Source of the DNA: Valencia hispanica | Lineage: Eukaryota; Chordata; Actinopteri; Cyprinodontiformes; Valenciidae | Assembly (NCBI GenBank): GCA_963556495.2 | Contig: OY747723.1 | Span: forward strand, 17,345,001-17,409,000 | DNA length: 64,000 nt | Direction: 5' to 3' | Translations under genes and position numbers: made by a program | Shown: in pieces, positions 21,986-32,325 of the stretch | How the letters are laid out: every line of letters begins with the position of its first letter | Numbering within the stretch: the first letter of the stretch is position 1 | The notes under the pieces: model-generated | What the model was told of the DNA's origin: nothing | Database searches by the model: none | What the model saw: the letters and a program-made list of their open reading frames with translations, nothing else

Positions 21986-23500
21986 CAATAGACTACATCA
22001 AAAATCAGTTTCCATCTATGGATTGTTTTTATCCTCTTGTTTCTAAAGAAGTTTGTGCTATTATCTTACAATTACAAAATTCTGCTCTGGGACGTGATGG
22101 GCTCTGTGCTTATTTGATCAAAGACGTGCTGACTCCAATAAGTAAACCATTGACACACACATATATTTGCTTTGTCAGTGAATACTGGTATTGTCCCTAC
22201 AGATTAAAAAGTTCCTAAATCATGTAAAGCACCTTGAATTACCCTGCTGTTGAAAGTGTGCTATACAAATAAAATTGCCTTACCTTGCCTTGCCTTGCCT
22301 AAATTGATGCCATTATTTAAAGCTGGTGATCCAAGCATGTTTACAAATTACCGTCCCAAATCTATTTTACCATGGTTTTCAAAGGCTTTTGAAAAGTTAG
22401 TTTAGAGATTATTGTAACACTTTAACACAAATAGAATAATTATTCTACTTATGTGTCCCTGGTTGAACTTACTGATAGAACGTTTACAGTTCTAAATACC
22501 AATGAATTCACAATAGGAGTTTTTTTGGACCTCTCAAAACCATTTGTGCATCATTGATATTGTTGCATAAATTGTATAAATATAGTTTTCAGAGATCAGT
22601 TCATACATGGTTATACAGTTATTGGAATAACAGAACGCAGTACGTGTCAATAAGTGGTTTTGATTCTAAGAGAAATGTAAGAGAAATGGACCTTTATTCT
22701 GCTTGACATATCTTAATGATCTTGTATATGTCACTAAATCTACATTACCTATTTTATTTGCTGACGACACCAATCTCTTAAAATATCTCACAAAGATCTG
22801 GCACCGCTTATAGAACACCTAAAACAATACTAAACCTACAAAAAAGTTACCCTTGAATGTAAAAAAAAAATATTTTATGGTATTTGCAGGTCGTAAGAGA
22901 TACAAATGTGCCACAATGAAAATCTGCATTCAAAATGAACAAATTTACAAATTTCATCTGTTCGTTTTTTAGGTGTTCAACTCCATGATAAACATTTTCG
23001 GCGAGATCAAATTGGTGCAGTCTGTAATAAGATTACAAAATATTTGGGTATATTGAGAAGAATTAAAAATGTGCTCATATTTTGGTCATGTCAACATTGT
23101 ATTGTTCTTTAATTTATCCATACCTTTCTTAATGTAGTATTGTGTGGGCAAGTAGATTTCCCAGATATCTTAATGAGATCTTACTTTTACAGAAGGCTTT
23201 TGTTCGCTTAGCAACATATTCTGACTATGATGCACCAAGTGCATTGCTTTTTTCTAAATTACAGCTTTTGAATATTTATGATATTAACGTTCATCAAATA
23301 TGTACCTTTTTGTTATGATAAAACATAGTGAATCACCTCATATCTTCAGTAATTACTTCACAAAAAAATGTCAGCTTCATTCCCACAATAGTAGCCAAGC
23401 CTTGATAGTTCATCTTCCACTGATTTGCAAATCCCAGGTGCAATTCTCCTTTAGATATCATGGAGCGAAATTTTTATATGTAAATAAACCAAACTAAGAA
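21986..23500 (+). pseudogene. decayed LINE reverse transcriptase (Jockey/I/CR1-like group)
   Basis: Fragments appear in order along the plus strand. The fingers region gives DCFYPLVSKEVCAIILQLQN, then SALGRDGLCAYLIKDVLTP (the 'GPDGI...LIK' block, 22018-22140). The palm follows: FTNYRPxSILPWFSKxFEKL at about 22340, then IGVFLDLSKxF near 22515. Next is the FADDTNL catalytic box (about 22758-22778), with the conserved ADD intact. The thumb-like end is near 22990-23060 (AVCNKITKYLGILRRIK) and a C-terminal block AFVRLATYSDYDAPSALLFS near 23190. Frameshifts and stops are numerous. A complete LINE tail (22222-22300) is inserted between fingers and palm. The clade cannot be fixed by eye; it differs from the L2 and RTE copies in the window. 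Confidence 0.75.
22222..22300 (+). repeat. L2-type tail inserted in the LINE relic
   Basis: AAAGCACCTTGAATTACCCT, GTGCTATACAAATAAAATTG and then a CCTTG pentamer array. It interrupts the reverse transcriptase frame between the fingers and palm segments, so it is younger than that LINE. Confidence 0.65.
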
Positions 23501-23539
23501 ATTAAAACTCCATCCAACCATACATTATCTATGCCGTCT

Positions 23540-23880
23540 AAGTAGCAGAATGGAGTACCTTGACAGAAAAGATGTATTGATGGGAAGAACATGCAAACCC
23601 CATGCAGAAAGACCCCAGGACCCAATATAAACCTGCGTGTATTAGGCGAAATGTAGATAGAAAATGTCAATAAATCCTGCTAAATTGCCAGATTGTTTTG
23701 ATGGAAAAACAGACCATGTTTTTGGACTGTGGGAGGAAGCCAGAGTACCCAGAGGGAACCCATGCAGGCACAGGGAGAACATGTAAACTCCATGCAGAAA
23801 GACCCCAGGCAGGGCTTTGAACCCAGGACCTTGTTGCTGAAAGGCAACATAGCTACCAACTGTGCCACTGTGCACGCCAA
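23540..23880 (-). repeat. tRNA-derived SINE with RTE-like body
   Basis: Read on the minus strand from 23880 it begins GCGTGCACAGTGGCACAGTT GGTAGC, an A-box-like segment, then CCTGGGTTCAAAGCCCTGCC, a B-box-like segment. The body GGTCTTTCTGCATGGAGTTT, ACATGTTCTCCCTG and GGCTTCCTCCCACAGTCC is the widespread teleost SINE body. A second, partly duplicated body piece (GGGTCTTTCTGCATGGGGTT) follows at about 23615-23580, so the copy is rearranged or two SINEs are joined. Related bodies lie at 37845-38250 and 44440-44650. Confidence 0.65.
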
Positions 23881-26800
23881 GAAACTAAAACTATTTTCTT
23901 CAAATGATAAAAGCTAGAATTAGTAATAGGATTCATGTGTTTTTTTTTAAATTAAGATCAGTTACATCGGAATTCCATGCTTTGGTTTTGCATTTAAAAG
24001 ACAATGAATTCAGATTAACATCAGTTTTGTCTCTGATGATTTGCACTAAAGAAAGAGATTTCTGTTTGTGTCTTTAGTTGCAAAAGATTGACACAACCAA
24101 TACACTGATTATGGGAGTGTACAGGAGTTAGGTCATTCGTTAAAAAAGAAATGTAGATTTGTAACTTTTTTGGTAAACAGTGATAATTTATTTAGTGCTT
24201 TGGAAAAGTAAGTGCAAAGGGAAGCAAAGAAAGATCAAACACTAATTCTCAAAGAATTGTTCCTTGAAGTACTCCACTTACAACACTTACTTTGCTAGAA
24301 TAAACATGTCCAAAAGATACAAAGAACTGTCTTCCTCTTTAATGAGTTCGAACCCAAATCATGTAGAGTACTTTCTGTTGCATTGCTTATCCAACTAACC
24401 TTCATGTGCTAAAAAGATTACCTAACAGTGGAACTTCCGGAGTTACATAGACCTGAAAATGTATTGATGAGACCCATTATGATCAAGTGCCATGGAAAAG
24501 TTTCTGATTTCTTCAATTTTTTACCGAACGTTTGTTTCATTTGTTAAGGGAGAAAAACTATCAATTTGGCCTCATGTGGAAATGTAACCTCTTCCCCCTC
24601 AACCTAATGACTGGTTGTGGCAACCGGTGGGAATACCTGCCATGATGGGTTTGTGATGACTGCTTAAGCCTTTTACATAGCAACAAATCTCCTACATCAT
24701 TGTGAAGGAGTTTTGGCTCACTCGTCTTTGCAGAATTGTTTTAATTAGCCACACCGTTTTTTTTTTTAGCATGAACAACATGTTTAAATTTATACTACAG
24801 CATCATATTTAAGCCCAAAATATGACTAGGTCACTGAAAGGTGCTAAGCTAATCTTATTGGCACAAACTGTTGGTCAAACATTCTCCTTTAAGATTTTAT
24901 GGTAGAGAGCAGAAATAATTCCAGTAAGTTTTTAGGTCAAAGCTGCTGCAGACCTTCTCACAATTACAACCTTGTTTGATTGTCATTAATATGAGTTTTT
25001 TCTAAAACGCTGTTAGTTTTACATTAACTGTAGCTCAACCCATACCTTCCAAAAAGTTCGGCTTTGCTTTTGTGAGTCGACAGCATGTTTTCCTTAGTTA
25101 AGAGCTGCTGTTTTGGAACAATCTAAGAAAGGCTCTTTCTGTTGTTTTTGATCAGCAGTGGCCTTTTGCCTTGGAAGTTTCCAATGGATGTCATTTTTGC
25201 CCAGGCCATTTCTTATTGTTAATAATGTGCACTGGGCTCAACTGAGGAAAGTGAGGCCTGCAGTGCTTTAGATGCCTTTCTGTTTCTGGGTTTTCTTTTG
25301 TGACAGTCTGGATGAGTCATCACTAAGCTCTTGAAAAAAATAAGGTAGGCTGGGGGCTTCTAGGAAGGGTCACCAGTGTTCATTTTTTTCCCATTGGTGG
25401 ATAATATCTCTTACTTTAGTTCAGTGGAGTACAAAGCCTTATAAATGACTTTGTTGTATCCCATTCCAGAATGATCTATGTCACTGTTTTTGTTTCTCAT
25501 CTGTGCTTGACTTTCTTTAGATCTTGGAATGATGTGTTGCTTTTTAGGATTTTTTAGTCTACTTCATATTGACACAGAGGTTGTTTTTAAGTGGTTTATT
25601 CATTCTGCAGGTCTGGCAGCTACCGAGGTTTGCTGTGAACTGCATGCCAAAATAGAACCAAAAGATGTGATCAATCACAGTTATTCATAAATTAATAAAA
25701 GAGGATGGATATATTTTCAAGTAAACCCAGGTTGATTTGTTTGTTTTATTTAAACAGTCTGAATTTGAAAGCTGCTAATTTATTAATGTGTGAAGAGAAA
25801 GTAAAAACTAAAGTAATCTCTGATTACACAAATACATTTTCATTGCACTGCACATCCAGTGGTAAAAGGTTCCAGGAATATTTGGCTTTTACACTGTGTG
25901 ACCTATTGTTTCCTTGATTCATTGATTTTATTTTGACCAAAAAGGTCAAAATGTCAGTTCCTCAGTAGCATCACGAGGGATTGCACAGTTCCTTTAAACA
26001 TTTACAGTACACACTTTCTTCGCCAGCTCCAGAGTAATCAACAAAAACCACCTTTATGTCAAACTTTATATAAACTTGGGATGAGACATTTCAAAGCAAT
26101 ACAAGTTTATTTATTCAGTGCCATTCATACACCATGTCATTCAAAGTGTTTACGTCTTTCCTTAACACTTTTACAGGAAAGCAGTCCCAAAATGGTAGTA
26201 TTCTTAGGTTCTGATCATTCAAAGGTCAGGGTAATCTTTCTCCTCTAGTCTTTAAGGTTGGGAATGGTGTACATGACTGGTTTCTTGAATGGGTAAATGA
26301 CATCTATATATTTGTGGTCTTGATGTGTTGTGATGATTGCCGTCTGGTGCTTGTAGTTTGCCCTGCATTTTATTTACTTGCTGCGTGTTCATATTTGATT
26401 CAGAAAACAGCTCCAGCCCTAAATCTCTGAGGGTGTGTGCGTGCTCCCATAGTTCATGAATAACTCTTGCTTTAAGATACTGTGAGTGGATTCGGGCAAA
26501 GGGGGAACATAAATCTGAGGCTGACACCCTCAGTGAAAGTCATTAGTCAGCCGTCACCGACCCTGGCCCGCTGCCATGTTACGGGAGCCGCCTCCCTACC
26601 CTTCGTCTTTCCTTCTCTTTCTTCCTAACAAGGGCCATCTTGCACAGCCACTTCCTCATCTCTCTTATTTAGCCAATGAAATCAAGTGAAGAATTATACA
26701 GCCATGTTGGAGACTTAAGGCCAAACGAACACTTACTGTAATAAAATGTAAAGAGCTTAAGGTAATTGATATTCAGTTGTAATAATATTTAGCAGGGAAG

Positions 26801-27142
26801 AAATACTATGAGATTAGTAAAATTCACTATTCCATGGTACAACTGTTAAATCAGCATGTATTGCATATTGGTTTTATGTAATGAGATACCATCTTTATGC
26901 TTCTGCTAACTAGTGATCACTTGATATACTTCAAGAAAAAATTCTGTTTCTTATGATTATGGCTTACAGCCACAACTCAGTTGGTCAGAAGCTCTAAATA
27001 TTGGATGAGACTATTAAAAATAACTTTCTTGAAGAAATGTTATGCTATAGCCTAAATAATCATGAAAAGACCACTTACTCAACCCTTGTCCTGTAGACAG
27101 TCCTCAATGATAGCAAGCCACAAAAGGTCAATGCTAAATAAG
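23881..27142. other. unannotated AT-rich DNA
   Basis: No host exon recognised. The region is AT-rich with several poly-T runs. At 26098-26180 an inverted LINE tail can be seen. Around 26400-26640 composition becomes more balanced, without a domain in any frame. The last bases, ATAAG at 27138-27142, are the target duplication of the LTR element. Confidence 0.4.
26098..26180 (-). repeat. LINE/SINE tail, inverted
   Basis: On the plus strand AATACAAGTTTATTTATTCA, GTGCCATTCATACACCATGT then CAAAGTGTTTACG: the complement of an 'aagtgctttgaatgacat..gaatggcac..aataaataaact' tail typical of teleost L2-type retroposons. Short, with no coding part. Confidence 0.45.
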
Positions 27143-27222
27143 TGTCACGCTGCCCTATTCCTGCCTGATTGTGTTCACCTGTCTGTCTCATCATCCACAC
27201 CTGATCCTACTCACCTCCTGCC

Positions 27223-27228
27223 TTTAAG
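27223..27228 (+). promoter_or_regulatory. TATA-like box of the 5' LTR
   Basis: TTTAAG lies 29 bp before 27252, the first base of the GGCCGGATCAT self-primer sequence. That spacing is normal for TATA-directed initiation and supports a transcript starting at or very near 27252. Not a perfect TATA match; the inference rests on spacing. Confidence 0.5.
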
Positions 27229-27251
27229 ACCCCTCACTTCCTTTCACTCCC

Positions 27252-27262
27252 GGCCGGATCAT
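27252..27262 (+). promoter_or_regulatory. self-primer sequence at predicted mRNA 5' end
   Basis: GGCCGGATCAT is the exact reverse complement of the primer binding site ATGATCCGGCC at 27501-27511, over eleven bases and no further on either side. In the Tf1 element the first eleven bases of the mRNA pair with the primer site and are cleaved to prime reverse transcription (established for Tf1 and proposed for sushi-type elements). The same sequence recurs in the 3' LTR at 29354-29364. Confidence 0.7.
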
Positions 27263-27431
27263 CCATCCTTCATCCTTCCTCCTAGTCCTCCTTCCTCCTA
27301 GTCCTCCTAGTCCTCCTTCCTCCTAGTCCTCTGTTGTCTTCATCCCCATGGTGTGTCGTCTTCCTGCCTCTTCGTTCCAGCCCGATGTCCAGTGTCTCCG
27401 TTCACCCCCATCATCACGATCTCCTCACTTT

Positions 27432-27437
27432 AATAAA
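27432..27437 (+). terminator. polyadenylation signal in the 5' LTR
   Basis: AATAAA, 61 bp before the LTR end; the matching signal in the 3' LTR would end the genomic transcript. Similar placement of AATAAA is seen in the two other LTR-like sequences of this window. Confidence 0.7.
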
Positions 27438-27500
27438 CATCCTGCACCTTCCTTCAGCGAGTGCGTTTGGGTCCATTCTCCACACACACCACGTGACAGA

Positions 27501-27511
27501 ATGATCCGGCC
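27501..27511 (+). promoter_or_regulatory. primer binding site, complementary to own LTR
   Basis: ATGATCCGGCC begins two bases after the LTR end, the position of a minus-strand primer site. It is complementary to 27252-27262. I could not match it to a tRNA 3' end: a tRNA site would normally begin TGG, the complement of CCA. Confidence 0.7.
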
Positions 27512-27517
27512 CTAAAC

Positions 27518-29233
27518 ATGGACCCAGCACTCGCCCAGGAGATCGCCGCCCTGCGCCAGGACGTCTGGGCTAACCTGGCCAGACTCGCTGCCTCTCCTCA
27601 CCTCCCTGTGCGGGTCTCCGGAGCCGGGGAGATCCTTGGAGTGCTCCCTCACTTCCAGAGTGTCTTCTCGGCCCGGGAGCTCGCCGATCTGCGGCGCGAG
27701 GCGGAGAGGATTCGCCAGGTGGCGTTGGACCAGACGATCGGTCCGCCCTCTCCGCCTCCACCATCTGGCCGTAGGCGACGGACCCGCCGAACCGGTGTTT
27801 CAGCGAGCGAGGAGCAGGGCGGCGCGGCCACACGGACCACCAATGTCGGCTCCATCTCCGCGTGGCACCCACCGCCGGTTCTCTCCCCCGCCGTCTTTGT
27901 CCCTCCTCCAGCTGGCTCTTCGGGGACTCCTCACATCAGGGAGGAGGACCTCTTCGAGTTTTTCTATGGGGACAAGACGGCCTACCTCTGCTCCAGGGGA
28001 GCGCCTCGCCGCAGACAGCGACGCCGCCGAGGTGGGGCCGCTCCCGGGGAAGTTCCGGCTCCGGTCCGTGAGCCCGTTCCGGCTCCGGTCCGTGAGCCCG
28101 TTCCGGCTCCGGTCCGTGAGCCCGTTCCGGCTCCGGTCCGTGAGCTCGTTCCAGCTCCTGGTCCTGAGCCCGTTCCAGTCCATGAGCCCGTTCCAGTCCA
28201 TGAGCCAGTCCCAGTCCATGAGCCCGTCCCAGTCCATGAGCCAGTCCCAGTCCATGAGCCCGTTCCAGCTCCAGAGCCAGTCTCGGCTTCCAACATTCCT
28301 GCGGTCTTCCTGGCCATCACTTTGGCTGCTCTCCAGCAAGCGACATTTCCCCATGCGTCGCTGGAGCTCCCGGGGAGGGTCAGGGAGGACCCGTCCCCGT
28401 CGCTGAAGCTCCCAGGGAGGGTCAGGGAGGACCCATCGCTGAAGCTCCCAGGGAGGGTCAGGGAGGACCCGTCCCCGTCACTGGAGCCTCCAGAACCTTC
28501 GTCTGAGGAGGCGTCCGAGCCTCCAGACTCTCCGTCTGAGGAGGCGTCCGAGCCTCCAGAACCTCCGTCTGAGGAGGCGTCCGAGCCTCCAGAACCTCCG
28601 TCTGAGGAGGCGTCCGAGCCTCCAGAACCTCCGTCTGAGGAGGCGTCCGAGCCTCCAGAACCTCCGTCTGGGGAGGCGTCCGAGCCTCCAGAACCTCCGT
28701 CTGGGGAGGCGTCCGAGCCTCCAGAACCTCCGTCTGGGGAGGCGTCCGAGCCTCCAGACTCTCCGTCTGGGGAGGAGTCCGAGCCTCCAGACTCTCTATG
28801 GCACTACCTGAACCTCAGAAAAGGACCTAAGGGCCGTCCGCCCGACCTCCGTCCAGCCAGAGGACGCCGCCGGGGCCGTCCGCCCGACCTCCAGGTCCTC
28901 AGGGGCCGCCGCCGGGGCCGTCCGCCCGACCTCCAGGTCCTCAGGGGCCGCCGCCGAGGCCGTCCGCCCGACCTCCGTCCAGCCAGAGGACGCCGCCGAG
29001 GCCGTCCGCCCGACCTCCGTCCAGCCAGAGGACGCTGCCGAGGCCGTCCGCCCGACCTCCAGGTCCTCAGGGGCCGCCGCCGGGGCCGTCTGCCAGACCT
29101 CCAGGGGCGTACCCAAAGAGACTCGGGGCCCTCCTTCCGTGGGCCCCCTCCACCCACCCTGGCAAGGGTGCTTGTTTTTTTTCTCTTCCCTTTCTTTTTC
29201 ACTCTTTCCACGGTGTCTGGAATCCACCTTTAA
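27518..29233 (+). CDS. repeat-rich, proline/arginine-rich ORF of the LTR element
   Basis: The only long frame of the LTR element: 571 residues, start ATG 20 bases after the 5' LTR. Residues 1-75 are the sole non-repetitive, probably helical part (ALAQEIAALRQDVWANLARL; ARELADLRREAERIRQ). Residues 84-91 and 164-171 are arginine clusters. Then come four tandem-repeat zones: VPAPVREP (8 residues) and VPVHEP (6 residues), 179-254; LPGRVREDPS, 284-322; (S)EEASEPPEPP (11 residues, nine copies), 328-425; RGRRRGRPPDLQVL (14 residues, seven copies), 437-530. A hydrophobic run VLVFFLFPFFF is at 551-561. No CCHC knuckle, protease or enzyme motif. It sits where gag should be, so a structural or RNA-binding role is possible, but I do not recognise it. 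Repeat expansion also opens other frames here; they are shadows. Confidence 0.75.
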   Translation: MDPALAQEIAALRQDVWANLARLAASPHLPVRVSGAGEILGVLPHFQSVFSARELADLRREAERIRQVALDQTIGPPSPPPPSGRRRRTRRTGVSASEEQGGAATRTTNVGSISAWHPPPVLSPAVFVPPPAGSSGTPHIREEDLFEFFYGDKTAYLCSRGAPRRRQRRRRGGAAPGEVPAPVREPVPAPVREPVPAPVREPVPAPVRELVPAPGPEPVPVHEPVPVHEPVPVHEPVPVHEPVPVHEPVPAPEPVSASNIPAVFLAITLAALQQATFPHASLELPGRVREDPSPSLKLPGRVREDPSLKLPGRVREDPSPSLEPPEPSSEEASEPPDSPSEEASEPPEPPSEEASEPPEPPSEEASEPPEPPSEEASEPPEPPSGEASEPPEPPSGEASEPPEPPSGEASEPPDSPSGEESEPPDSLWHYLNLRKGPKGRPPDLRPARGRRRGRPPDLQVLRGRRRGRPPDLQVLRGRRRGRPPDLRPARGRRRGRPPDLRPARGRCRGRPPDLQVLRGRRRGRLPDLQGRTQRDSGPSFRGPPPPTLARVLVFFLFPFFFTLSTVSGIHL

Positions 29234-29242
29234 AGGGGTGGG
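29232..29242 (+). promoter_or_regulatory. polypurine tract
   Basis: AAAGGGGTGGG followed by TCC and then the 3' LTR. It is the expected plus-strand primer site; one T interrupts the purines. Confidence 0.75.
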
Positions 29243-29245
29243 TCC

Positions 29246-29600
29246 TGTCACGCTGCCCTATTCCTGCCTGATTGTGTTCACCTGTCTGTCTCATCATCCA
29301 CACCTGATCCTACTCACCTCCTGCCTTTAAGACCCTCACTTCCTTTCACTCCCGGCCGGATCATCCATCCTTCATCCTTCCTCCTAGTCCTCCTTCCTCC
29401 TAGTCCTCCTAGTCCTCCTTCCTCCTAGTCCTCTGTTGTCTTCATCCCCATGGTGTGTCATCTTCCTGCCTCTTCGTTCCAGCCCGATGTCCAGTGTCTC
29501 CGTTCACCCCCATCATCACGATCTCCTCACTTTAATAAACATCCTGCACCTTCCTTCAGCGAGTGCGTTTGGGTCCATTCTCCACACACACCACGTGACA
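29246..29600 (+). repeat. 3' LTR
   Basis: Same as the 5' LTR except for one missing C in GACCCTCAC and CATC for CGTC near 29460. Followed directly by ATAAG. Confidence 0.93.
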
Positions 29601-29764
29601 ATAAGCTGGCTTTGCACACAATGCTGTATCAAAGTATATTTATGGATAGTTAAATGGAAGGAAAATGTGGGGTAATAAGAAGTGGCAAAAGCAACCACAG
29701 TGACTACAAGTTGTGAAGCAAACCCTTGTGATTTCAAGGGGAATCCATGATGCATGAACTGCAG

Positions 29765-30085
29765 CTGGAGTTGGTTCTGTGTTTTTGTTCAGAAATCCAT
29801 CTCCCCTGGAGTCTGTAGGAAAAGTGGAGAAGCACAGACTTCAAGTTGCTTGAACTCCAGCGTGAGGTTTCCATAAATTGGTTTTTATCCACAAATCCTA
29901 GACATGATTTGTGGAGACATGCCTTGAGGTGGTTTTGGTAAACTGTGTTTCTTCAAGTTCAACCAGAATATTCTAAATCCATTCATGTTTCCTTCTGCTG
30001 AACTTTATGGAGATGCTGATTTGATTTTTCAGTAGGACTTGGTACCTGCCCAGACTGCCAAAAAGACAAGCACCTTTTTATTGAC
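29765..30085 (+). repeat. Tc1/mariner relic
   Basis: Sequence parallels the Tc1 copy at 36060-36275: GCTTGAACTCCAGCGTGAGG against GCTTGAAGTCCAGTGTGAAA, GTTTCCTTCTGCTGAACTTT against GTTCCTTCTGCTGAGGGTCT, and TATGGAGATGCTGATTTGAT then CAGTAGGACTTGGTACCTGC against the DADFIFQQDLAPAHT block. Many stops. No termini. Decayed middle part of the same family. Confidence 0.65.
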
Positions 30086-32325
30086 GACAACAGTGTTTTT
30101 CAACCCTTTGATTTTTGATTGGTCAAATTTAAACACTAAAACCTCATGGTTTAAAACAAGAAAATTTAAGTTTAGCCTGTGAGTAACACAATCTGACTGT
30201 TTTTGTATCGTCACTCTGTTTATTTTAAAATCATATCCAAAGAGATTTAAGTGAAACAAAGTCAGTCTTTTAAAATCTCCAGTTGGTTTAAATAATTTGC
30301 TGGGAAACTGCTATAAATAACATCATTTGTGTGGTTAAAACTCTTCCCATGCAATACATTAATTCACAACAAAACAGAAACAGGGGGAGGATGTTCATAT
30401 ACATAATGACGTGGCTCCGACTTTGCTTTCAGGTGGTTGAAAAGCAAATGTGGTTTTTTTGCACTAAAGCTGTCCAAATACCATGGATGCTGTCACTAAC
30501 ACTATCAAAAGTTAATTCTGACTCGTTTCCCCATCCTTTGCCCAGCAGTCCAACATGGCAGAATAAATATTCGACCCAACATCACTGCACAAGAGACACT
30601 TACAGTGCTAATTCAGGATACCTTCGTTTATGCTTTTTAAGAGAGATCGACTAACAAAACATGATGCACTCTCCGACAGTGATTGAACAGGAAATATTCC
30701 TATCTCAGTTATTAGTTTAGATCATCCTGTAGAGAGGCTTTTCCTTATTCTACAACTCACACAAGCAAAAAGTAAAGGCAGAAAATATGCCAGACAAAGT
30801 GCAGTCCAATGCAGTGAGGCAAAGCACTGAGGAAATGGTAAGACTGTGCTGCTGTAAAGTTCAGAAGATTTTCAAAGGTCCCTTTGTTCACTCTGAATGT
30901 GAATGCTGCTGAAGAAAGCAGGTGGCTCATACAATGGTATTTTCAGAGGAAGAGTAAACTTTTTTTTTTTTGGGGAAAGATTGCTTTTCTCTCATTTAAA
31001 ACTGAACAAAACGCACATGCTTTCTGGGTTTGCTGTGGAAGGAACATATACAAACAAGGTGATTATCTGTTCCAGGGGACACACTGCTGGATATCGTCTT
31101 ACCCTCCAACTGAATTTGTGTAATAAGAGAGGCCGTGGAGTCAAAGCTGTGATCAATTCAAAAGGCACTTCACTTTTCACAAATGCAGACCTTTCAGTCT
31201 CTGTTCATTTTTTTTCCCATTAGAGGAAATTTAATAACTGGATTTCACATCCTCAGAAGCAGGGAAGACAGGAAATTAACTGCTTAAAAAATATTAGTCA
31301 ACTTTGTCTTATAGTTTACAATTTATTAGTGTTATAATCTCTTTCCGGAATTTGTTGACACAAAATGAGCAAAAAACCAAACAAAAAAACTGAATAAGCC
31401 CGGAGCAAACATTGTAAACATGTACACTTCCATTAAGCTCCTATTTATGCGTGTGGGTTATGTTTTGTGCTAATTTGAAGCTGCTTTGTGCTGCAGGTCT
31501 TTGTGTTGCCTCCAGAAAGGAAAGACGTCCGTGCCAAGAATAAATTGAATGTTATGTACCAAAATGTGTATGTTATTGTAGAAATCTTTGATGAGAAAAT
31601 CTGGGATAATTTAAAGCCTCTGAAAGCTTTTCCATTCCATCAAAGGCTTTCCAAGTTTAAAAACAGTCACATGTCATGCTGGTAACTCAGGCAACATTAA
31701 TGTCCCACTCAAAGGTGTCATTGAGGGAAAATGAAATAAAAGCAAGGTTGTTGAGCAAAAGCAGTTGGTGATAAGAGGAATTTACTGCAAGTAAAGCTGC
31801 CGTCTCCCATGCATATTTTGTCATGCAAAGCTCAGTTCAGTATTATCTACCTGAGGTAGCATATCTTCATACGCCACTGTAAGTATGTTTAACACAGATA
31901 TTCAGTAGTGACTGTGACAAACATTCCCACACTTAGGACATTGTTTTTCTTGGAGAGGATGTAGAGGAACTTCACCTTTCAGCACAATAACCCAAAGTAT
32001 ACACTAAGATTAACAATAGAATACCTTCAGGGGAATATGAATGACGTTTTGAGAAGTGATATTAAAATGGTGGTGAACAGCGGAGGATCTCCCAATCTGA
32101 CTGATTTGCAGCATCTTTGCAAAGAAGAGCATGCAAATATTGGCAAGTCAAATATGTCCAATGCTAATCATACCCCAAAAGACTTTTTAAAAAGTGTTGT
32201 AATCCAGAGCCCCAACATATTTTCCATGTAGCAATTCCGTACCTTTCCAAACTCAACTTCCCAGACTTCTCCACCCTTATAGTCACTTAAAAAATGTGAT
32301 ACAAAAACAGGCTGACATTTGAGCA
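30086..32325. other. unannotated AT-rich DNA
   Basis: No recognised repeat or exon. A frame at 31488-31685 follows a GTGCTGCAG acceptor-like site (VFVLPPERKDVRAKNK...), but it has no known domain and no donor, so I do not call it an exon. Confidence 0.35.

Larger units (their letters stand above)
27143..27498 (+). repeat. 5' LTR
   Basis: TG...CA-bounded repeat. Going along it: U3 with a TATA-like TTTAAG at 27223; the predicted mRNA start near 27252; a pyrimidine-rich tandem CCTAGTCCTCCTTCCT stretch at 27280-27332; AATAAA at 27432-27437 and the U5 end. U3 would be about 109 bp, R about 200 bp and U5 about 40 bp if the start and poly(A) sites are read correctly. Confidence 0.93.
27143..29600 (+). 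mobile_element. complete non-autonomous LTR retrotransposon, 2458 bp
   Basis: Two direct LTRs of 356 and 355 bp start TGTCACGCTG and end CACGTGACA. ATAAG flanks the element on both sides (27138-27142 and 29601-29605). Between them are a primer site two bases after the 5' LTR, one 571-codon ORF, and a purine tract directly before the 3' LTR. The LTRs differ at two places only (one C deletion near 27231; G/A at 27358), so insertion is recent. No protease, reverse transcriptase, RNase H or integrase motif is present, so movement would need enzymes from another element. The primer site is complementary to the LTR's own sequence, as in Tf1/sushi-type Ty3/Gypsy elements; the Gypsy assignment is an inference from that and the 5 bp duplication. 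Confidence 0.93.

Noticed and set aside
27570..29251. Several other long frames (100-256 codons) on both strands within the LTR element
   Set aside because: They overlay in-frame minisatellites whose unit length is a multiple of three, which keeps several frames open. Only the 571-codon frame starts in the gag position and spans the whole internal region.
31488..31685. Possible host exon after a CTGCAG acceptor-like site
   Set aside because: No donor, no recognisable domain and no neighbouring exons.
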